Positions 57,315 to 64,000 of a stretch of 64,000 nucleotides of DNA are shown piece by piece. The stretch is from the NCBI GenBank assembly GCA_030765065.1, contig CM060987.1:72302557-72366556 (forward strand), in the 5' to 3' direction. Position 1 is the stretch's first letter. Every line of letters starts with the position of its first letter. The notes beneath the pieces are model-generated. The model was not told the origin of the DNA. It made no database searches and saw only the letters and a list, made by a program, of their open reading frames with translations. Made by a program: the position numbers and the translations under genes. This stretch comes from Deroplatys truncata. Taxonomy: Eukaryota; Arthropoda; Insecta; Mantodea; Mantidae.

Positions 57315-57640
57315 AAATATTGCATTCAGTCCAAGAAATCGATATCAAGGTTTCAGCATAAATACTTCCCATTTTGGCTCTCTGAATTCAGAGACATTTT
57401 AAAAAGCATATTTATTTGTGTGTATCCATGAACGCTGTAACTCAACAGAAAAGTTATATAAATTTTGGTTGAATAGAAAGGTTTTCATTATAGATATATC
57501 GGTTTTTATTAGAATAAGCTTGAGATGAAATAATAACACTAACTTTTTCCTTGGATTTTCTGTAAAACGCCCCTGAAGTTTTCTTAATGTTATGAAATTT
57601 CATACAGCTGGAAATTCATGTCTAAACTAAATTTACTAAG
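57315..57640 (-). repeat. F repeat, decayed, minus orientation
   Basis: Diverged blocks occur in reverse order: ATATTGCATTCAGTCC, CTGAATTCAGAGACATTTT, AACGCTGTAACTCAACAG, and the TTTTCTGTAAAACGCCCC segment. The central motif is poor. This is one of the oldest-looking F copies. Confidence 0.5.
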
Positions 57641-58475
57641 CAAGAATGCAGAATATGTATTTTAAGTTATTTACACAGCATTCTCCATTCCGAAAATTCG
57701 TTTAAAAGCTTTTTTTCCAGAATGAAGACATCTTTCAAATGTGAAGTGACTCGTGTAAGTATATCGCCTGCTTTGTAAACAGTTGAATGTAATTTCAACC
57801 TAAAGGTATTGTGTAAACTTACGTGTAACTATGGTGTTATCTTTATTACCTCGGAGTGGGTAAAACGTAAGCTTTATAGTCTGTAGGTAAATTGTGTGTG
57901 TGTGTTATACCTAGAAATTCTATTGCATGTTGGTCCCTTTCAATTAATTAATGAATGAAGCAGTAATGGGAACAACGCGATTAAATTTGGAAAAATAAAA
58001 ATGAATACATCCTGTTGATTACTAAGAAAGCTCATTTTAGGATTTGAATTTGATAACATGAACTATAATTTAAGAATAATTTGAACTATGTTATGCAATT
58101 TGATGGTAACTTATTTTATTTCACTTCTGTTATGCGATTCGGAGCTAAGTGCAGGAAGCGTTCGAACTAATTATTTAAAACGAATTGCACGAAGTTTCTA
58201 CTTGCGATTATTCCGAACATGTTAAGTTTGCAAATTTTGGAATGCAAGAGAGTAAAATGAAGTCCCAAGTTCCGAAATTATACCCAAGATTTTAATTATT
58301 TCTTAGTATGCACGCATGACACTAGTTGCATACCACTTAGCATACTTATGATCTCTAGCAGTATCTCCTAATGATTGTGTTAAAACATTATTATATCCTG
58401 TTTAGTGGTTAGGCCCAAATAAGTGAAATTTAGAAATACCTGATCTATTACATTCGAATGATTTTCCCTGCTACT
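57641..58475. other. No recognisable gene
   Basis: AT-rich sequence without a frame or repeat I can define, apart from a short (GT)5 at 57893-57903. Confidence 0.4.
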
Positions 58476-58479
58476 GTTG

Positions 58480-58790
58480 TTTGTGTCTCTCTTCTACAAA
58501 CTATTCTTACAAAAACTTATTGTCCTATCTACGTCATTTTAATCGAGATTTATGTAAGTTTGCAGAAATGCTTTCATTGCTCATTTCGTGTTGGCGTGTA
58601 CAAGAGAGATACAGGAGACTAGCAATAGTTAAATCTTTAACAACAAAAAATACACTTAATTGTGTTATTGAAGGAAATGTATGTTTTTTATGTAAGTTTT
58701 TATCTCTCTCTTGTTATTTATCATTTACAGGCTATTTGCAGAAAATTCAAGATGTAGATTTATTGTTTCATGTTAATATATAAGCATCAG
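58480..58790 (+). repeat. F repeat, 5' part, compressed
   Basis: TCTCTTCTACAAACTATTC, TTTTAATCGAGATTTATG, CAATAGTTAAATCTTTAAC and GCAGAAAATTCAAGATG follow the F order with a missing middle segment. Confidence 0.55.
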
Positions 58791-59195
58791 GGCCGTATTT
58801 AGAGGGGGGTTTAGGGTTCAAACACCCCGAAACTTCTGACAGCTTTATTTATTTAAATTCATATCAAACCAATGTGGGAAAATATCGTTAGATAACAGTA
58901 GGTCTACTGCTAGCAGCACATTTACAAGAAAAAGGAACACTCAATATTGTCGCTTTACATAGGTAAGGTGACCATACATCCTGGTTTTCGAAGCAGTCTC
59001 GGTGTTTTGTGGTGTAAGGTAGAATATCTTCAGCCTGGTGAGATTTTCCTGTCTTTATAATGTCTCCAAGTAATTTTCTTATCTACGTAATATCTATTTA
59101 CTATGGAGTAGGTACATGGAAAATGTGTGGCGTACTCTTTAAGTTTAGATCTAGTTATGGAAAACCCTCTCCGAAATTTTTTTTCTGGGTACGGG
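58791..59195. other. No recognisable gene
   Basis: A segment starting AGGGCCGTATTTAGAGG at 58789 has a different composition from its flanks and may be another interspersed repeat, but only one copy is in view. Confidence 0.35.
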
Positions 59196-59199
59196 CATG

Positions 59200-59869
59200 A
59201 TAAGCATGCGAGGTTTTAATCAAAATCGTTAGCCATTTTTGCGAAATTTCAAAATAACTAAAGGTTTACTACGTATATAATAGTTTGGGGTGGGAGATTT
59301 TCTTGAAAATCTTCCGAGTCGCTTCCTTGGAATTTTCCGAACTAAAAACCAAGTATTTATCCACTTTTCGTTTACGCTTACGCTGTTCATAGACAGGCGC
59401 GCGCGTGCGTACAGACATTTTTCTTAAAATACTTTGTTTATTTTTATTTTTACTTTTACTTTGTCACGTACCTGGCACCTATAACTGCGATGTCGTGAGT
59501 TCGAAGGATATGTTTTAAGGCCTCCGGAATAATAAAAAAAAAAGAACAGCAGTTTTAGAGAAAGCTCCATTTGTGCCTGTGTGTGAACAGCATAACTCAA
59601 AACAGAAATGTCCGATGCATACCAACATTGGTATTAAGCTTATTATCTTCCAAAAATGAGACGATAAAACTTTTCAAAAACTACTTTTTGTATGGAAACA
59701 TATTTGTTTGCTTTTATCACCTCAAAATGGCTCTTAACGATTTTGATTAAAATGTATGTTTAAGGTATTTAAAAGACAAAGAAAATGAGTATCTTGAATT
59801 TTCTGGAAACAGTCTCTGAAGTCCTCTTAATACGATGAAATTTCTTACTATACTATATAACTAGTAAAC

Positions 59870-59919
<50 letters not shown>

Positions 59920-59960
59920 AAACTAAGTGCACAAAACTGTAGAGGTCTTTAAAATAAATA
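59200..59960. repeat. Inverted pair of F repeat segments with (GA)n
   Basis: A plus-oriented segment (59200-59450: TTTTAATCAAAATCGTTAG, GGAGATTTTCTTGAAAATC, CTTACGCTGTTCATAGAC) faces a minus-oriented one (59540-59870: GTGAACAGCATAACTC, CTTAACGATTTTGATTAAAA, ATCTTGAATTTTCTGG). Their microsatellite ends point inward around a spacer of about 90 bp. A (GA)n tract at 59873-59916 follows. Confidence 0.75.
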
Positions 59961-60059
59961 CATTTTTAAAGGGATTTTTTGTAGCAATAGGCATTTCAGA
60001 GATAGCCGTATGTTTGTTTGAACTTTTCAATCAGTTTGCTATTTTTTGAAGTGCTGTCA

Positions 60060-60330
60060 CATCCAGTTATTTCTCGCGATATAATAAAGAGTACGTAATT
60101 TAAAGGCCAGCATATGGCGATTGACTTTTAAACATTTGACTATAGTTCTCTCTTGATGTGTGTAATTAAATTATTTTTGCAAACGTTTATTTCGATTAAC
60201 ATGAAGCAGATAAACAAATAATATTTCTTACTATGTGAATGTAATATATTTTTATTTAGGGGATATCAAAGGAAGCATTTCCGATGAAATCTCGTTATCG
60301 AAGTTTTGGATGGAATGCAGTGTTAAAGAA
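60060..60330. repeat. F repeat mosaic: minus 5' part joined to plus 3' part
   Basis: The first half reads in minus orientation (GCCAGCATATGGCGATTG, TCGATTAACATGAAGCAG). From about 60245 the sequence switches to plus orientation (AGGGGATATCAAAGGAAG, TTTTGGATGGAATGCAG). The junction lies between TATGTGAATG and TTTATTTAGGGG. Confidence 0.6.
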
Positions 60331-60644
60331 AGTAATAAATGTGTTGCTAATGGCTTAATTGGAAGAGAGCTGGTTTTAAAACCAAGAGCTATATCTGGGC
60401 AGCTAAAAGCTGAGAGATGTGAATATAGGCAACGTAGTTGACTGTAGTGAGCTGGAGTAACCAATAAAATACTCTCGATATTAGAATTAGGTGTAAGCAC
60501 TTCTTTCTTAAGCTTCAAAAAACAAGTGCACATCAATATTCTAGGTGTTTTGTGCAAAATGAAATTGAGTTTTATTTATGGACGCTCTTTAACTGCTATG
60601 GTTCTTAGCGTCCAATTCTATTTTGGGCGTGAAAGATCGGACAT

Positions 60645-60835
60645 TTTGCTCAGATACCTATTTATCAGGCTTGAGGTTCTTTTACGTGCCGTAAATCTAC
60701 GACACGGGACCACCGGCTTTACCTCCCTTGCTAAGGACTTTTACGCCCGAAAAAAATCCATCGCCCTCCGCCAGGTTTGAACCCGTGACCTTGGGAACTA
60801 GGGGCTAACATGGTACCACTAGATCACGGAGGGCG
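60645..60835 (-). mobile_element. SINE family B, full head
   Basis: On the minus strand the head begins CCTCCGTGATCTAGTGGTAC (box A) and has box B CACGGGTTCAAACCTGG. Its ends GCCCTCCG and CGGAGGGC can pair as an acceptor-like stem. The body then reads GGCGTAAAAGTCCTTAGC and GGCACGTAAAAGAACC. Because head and stem are good, a decayed tRNA-type origin is clear. Confidence 0.85.
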
Positions 60836-60984
60836 ACAGGTTTTTTTTGTGCAGATTTGAAACTGAAAACTCAGTTAAACGTAATAGGATTTCGAAGATT
60901 ATCAGGCCAACTTATGCTTAATAGAATACAGTTTTACTTTGTCATCTACGATAACTTATGAACCATGTATTCAACAAAACTTTA

Positions 60985-61935
60985 AGTATAGATATTTAAT
61001 CGGAAATACATGTTTTGAGTTCCCTGAATAAAAATGGCACTGTTAGAAAAACGCCCGTCCGCGGTGCGCGTAATGCGTTTGAACAACATAAAATCGAGCA
61101 GAGTTGGATAAATATTAAAATTGGAATTTTGGTTCAGCGTTGTTTAAGAATGCGGCATGAAAATTACCCAACCTAAAACGCACTTTGCATATAAAATGTT
61201 CTTTATTTATGAGAACTGGCGCTTGATGATTTTGATTAAAATATAATATGTTTAATATATTTACATGAGAATAGAATGAATATCTTGAATTTTCTGCGAA
61301 CAGCCTGCGAACCTTCTTCATTCTGACGCAATTTTGTGTATTTATAAAACGCGCAGCTTATGCCAAATTTACCTTCTGTGGCATTAACGATTTCCAAGTT
61401 ATACCTTATTAATTGTTTGAATTTTCAATTATATTTTACGTTTCTGTACTAAGGCAGGCGGCGCCGTGGCCGAGTGGTTAGACCGAGGCGACCCAGGTTC
61501 AATCCCAGGGGATTTGTGGTGGACAAAGCGGCGTCTGGGCGGGTTTTCTCCGGGTTCTCCGGTTTCCCCCACCATTCATTCCACCAACTGCACCTTTCCT
61601 TTCAGGCATCGGGCTGATCCCCCATCCTGGATGTTCTGTCTGATCCATGAGAGTCTGCTCCTCGACGGGCCTCTGACCCCACGCACCCGCCTGTAAGTCC
61701 TGGGGGGTGTAAGTCCTACATAATGAATGAATGTACTAAGGCACCATTCTTTTCTTTCTCGTGATTATACAAAGAATAGGATTTCAAAGCCAGCATACAG
61801 AGATTCACTTTTTAAAGATTTAACTATCGCTTCCATTTCTGCAAACGTTTATCTGCATTAAGATGAAGTAGATAGAAAAATAATCTTTTTAACAACAGAT
61901 AGTGGACTAATGGGTAGTCGTGTGAAAATAACCCA
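60985..61935 (-). repeat. F repeat, minus orientation, split by a SINE
   Basis: The first part, 60985-61444, has GAACAACATAAAATCGAG, GATGATTTTGATTAAAATA, ATCTTGAATTTTCTGCG and CTTCATTCTGACGC. The second part, 61744-61935, has GCCAGCATACAGAGATTC, GCATTAAGATGAAGTAGAT and GGGTAGTCGTGTG. The SINE at 61457-61731 with its target duplication separates them. Confidence 0.75.
61457..61731 (+). mobile_element. tRNA-derived SINE with perfect 12-bp target duplication
   Basis: TGTACTAAGGCA flanks it at 61445-61456 and 61732-61743 without a mismatch. The head reads GCCGTGGCCGAGTGGTTAG (box A) and CCCAGGTTCAATCCCAGG (box B). The body includes GGTTTTCTCCGGGTTCTCCG and a GC-rich stretch, and the tail is AATGAATG. 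The exact duplication makes this the youngest-looking insertion in the window. Confidence 0.92.
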
Positions 61936-61944
61936 TCAGATTTT

Positions 61945-63298
61945 TGCTTCCTCTAATACGTATGGTAAATAGGGGAAGTATTGCATTCCACCCAAAAATT
62001 CTATTTCGAGATTTCACCAGAAATACGTTTTTGAGGCCCCCGAAATAAAAAAAGCATTTTTAGAAAAAAGCTCCGTGTGTGTGTCTGTGAACATCATAGC
62101 TCAAAAGCGAAAAGTCGGATAAACACTAAACTTGGCATTTAGGTACAGTATCTTTCAAAAATGCGACACGAAGATTTTCAAGAAAATATCCCCACTCCAT
62201 ATTACCCTTTACATGAAACAATTTTTCAAAAATTTTGATTTTCTCAAAAATGGCTCTATTGATTTTGATTAAAATATCATATGTTTCAGATATTTTCATG
62301 GCAAATGAAATGTATATCTTGAATTTTCTGGGAATATCCTCAAAAGTGGTCTTCATTCTGAATGAATTTTGCATAACTGGTAAACCGTTAGAGATAAACA
62401 AACGTTTACTACAAAAAAATCTGATGTGTTACACTCACATGACTTTCTCTACTCTTGTACAATCTATTTTTACAAACGCCTATTCTCCATATGCTTCATG
62501 TTAATCGAGATATCGAGATGTCAATCTTATTGGTAATTTTCTTGTACATGCAAGGGGAATATGCTAGCTTTTAAGCGATAGTCAAATATTTTAACGCTGG
62601 TTGCTATGTGGCGCATTCCATTCTCTTTGCATGTCCAGGACATAAAAAAATGAATAACGAATTTGAGAAAAAGTATAAGTATTGGAAAATTTAATGGAAT
62701 AACAAGCAATATCTCGAAAACGGTTCACTCAACAAAAGAAATGTATATGACATAAGTTGTGTATTTTAACGCGATCTACATTTTTTTGTGTAGTAAAATT
62801 TTGTCTATCTCTTATGGTTTACCAGTTATGCAAAAGTCGTTCACAATGAAGAATACTTTTGGAGACATTCCCAGAAAATTCGAGATATACATTTCATTTC
62901 TCATGACATTATCTTAAACATATGTTATTTTAATCAAAATCGTTAGAGCCATTTTTGAGAAAATTAAAATTTTCGGAAAATGTTCCATGTAAAGGGTAGT
63001 CTGGGGTGGGGGGATTTCCTTGAAAACCTTCGTGTCGCATCTCTGGAAGATACTGAACCTAAATACCAAGTTTGGTGTTTATCCGACTGTTCGTTTTTGA
63101 GTTATGCTGTTCACAGACACACACACAGACACACAGACACACACACACACAGACACACACACGGACATGTTTCCAAAAATGCTTTTTTTGGATTCAGGAG
63201 GTCTCAAAACATGTATTTCCGGTGAAATCTCGGTATCGAATTTTTGGGTGGAATGCAATACTTCCCCTACTTACTATACGTAGTAGAGAAAGTAAAAA
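61945..63298. repeat. Foldback: two F repeats in inverted orientation
   Basis: The minus-oriented copy runs 61945-62430 and the plus-oriented copy about 62440-63298. The outer ends match as inverted repeats: AATACGTATGGTAAATAGGG on the left and CTACTTACTATACGTAG on the right. Each arm carries the central motif (GATTTTGATTAAAATATC on the left, TTTTAATCAAAATCGTTAG on the right). The plus copy is the best full unit in the window: it begins ACTTTCTCTACTC at 62441 and ends GTAGTAGAGAAAGT at 63296, with (AC)n at 63117-63164. The left arm lacks its own (CA)n but has a short GTGTGTGTC. Confidence 0.85.
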
Positions 63299-63309
63299 GT
63301 AAATCTCGT

Positions 63310-63690
63310 TAAAACACACAATTTATGTTACATACACTTTTTTGTCGAGTGAACCGTTTCCGAGATATTCCTTGTTAATTGTTGAATTTTCCAATACTTA
63401 CACATTTTATGAAATGGGAATTCTTATTCGTTTTTTTTTATATCCTGGACATGCAAAGAAAATGGAATGCTCCACATAGCAACCAGCTCTTAAAAGATTT
63501 GACTATCGCTTAAAGCCTACCATATTCTCCTTGCACATTTAAGAAAATGAGCAATACGATAGTTGCAGCAAATTTTTATATCGATTAACATGAAGTATAT
63601 GGAGAATAAGCGTTTGTAACAAATAGTTTGTATTAGAGTAGAGAAAGTCATGTGATTGTAACACATCAGATTGTTTTTGAAGTGACAGAT
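63310..63690 (-). repeat. F repeat, 5' part, minus orientation
   Basis: GAGTGAACCGTTTCCGAG, ATCCTGGACATGCAAAG, TCCACATAGCAACCAGC, TGACTATCGCTTAAAGC, TCGATTAACATGAAGTA and GAGTAGAGAAAGTCATG occur in order. It abuts the foldback on the right, so three F segments lie in a row in alternating orientation. Confidence 0.8.
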
Positions 63691-64000
63691 ATTTCCAAAG
63701 GTATATTTTGGGAAGTTATACTTTTCGAAAACTCGCCTAACATTAAACTCTAGATCAATAACCGTTTTAATTGTCACATAAAAATAACTATGTATAAAAA
63801 GGTATTCATTGCGAAGAAAACATTTTCTCTGAAGTTAATATGCAGTATAAATGATTAATGGAGCTATGTTTACAGGTTATATTAAGTTAATGAAAAGCGG
63901 TAAGGGATCACCTATTACTTGAAATTTATGTATAGGGTAGGCTATGAATAGGAACAAAGCTTTTAATACAATTTTGATTACTGAAGCATTATTTTGTTAG
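63691..64000. other. No recognisable gene
   Basis: AT-rich end of the window without a feature I can assign. Confidence 0.5.

Overview
The window is AT-rich eukaryotic DNA with no intact protein-coding gene. Almost everything readable is a dead or non-autonomous mobile element. The mix is typical of an arthropod with a large, repeat-rich genome: esterase-bearing and I-clade LINEs, Tc1/mariner, pogo/Tigger and hAT DNA transposons, a Ty3/Gypsy-type LTR element inserting at ATAT, and several tRNA-derived SINE families. A hemimetabolous insect (for example a cockroach, termite or stick insect) is my best guess, held with low confidence.

Layout. 1-4.8 kb: two LINE copies head to head; the left one keeps an ORF1 with coiled coil and SGNH esterase. 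5.35-5.84 kb: a solo LTR. 8.2-11.9 kb: microsatellites, SINE families A and B and tandem duplications. 12-14.6 kb: decayed coding sequence, including a recognisable multicopy arthropod ORF of unknown function. 16.7-20.5 kb: copies of a non-coding repeat called F here, a LINE tail and an RNase H relic. 22.25-22.64 kb: a small hAT-type MITE. 24.2-27.6 kb: an I-clade LINE whose endonuclease region has been deleted. 28.4-29.3 kb: mariner-like transposase relic. 29.5-34.9 kb: an LTR retrotransposon with two 514-bp LTRs and a gag reading but no recognisable pol. 36.4-37.0 kb: a SINE carrying a piece of that LTR element's leader. 38.3-39.8 kb: pogo/Tigger relic. 40.0-41.55 kb: a complete but frameshifted mariner-like element with long inverted repeats. 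42.3-45 kb: a hAT transposase gene with a BED finger split by an intron. 45-46.1 kb: SINE heads and a transposase scrap. 47.4-54.8 kb and 57.3-63.8 kb: dense F repeats, nested SINEs and a tandem array of about 120-bp units grown from the F terminus. 55.8-56.9 kb: a CpG-rich block that may be the promoter and first exon of a host gene.

The elements record a sequence of events. SINEs with clean target-site duplications sit inside F repeats and so are younger than them. A SINE has exchanged part of its body for LTR-element leader. F elements form inverted pairs, carry microsatellites at one fixed internal position, and at one site have amplified their own end into a satellite-like array. Repeat boundaries are approximate unless a target-site duplication is quoted.
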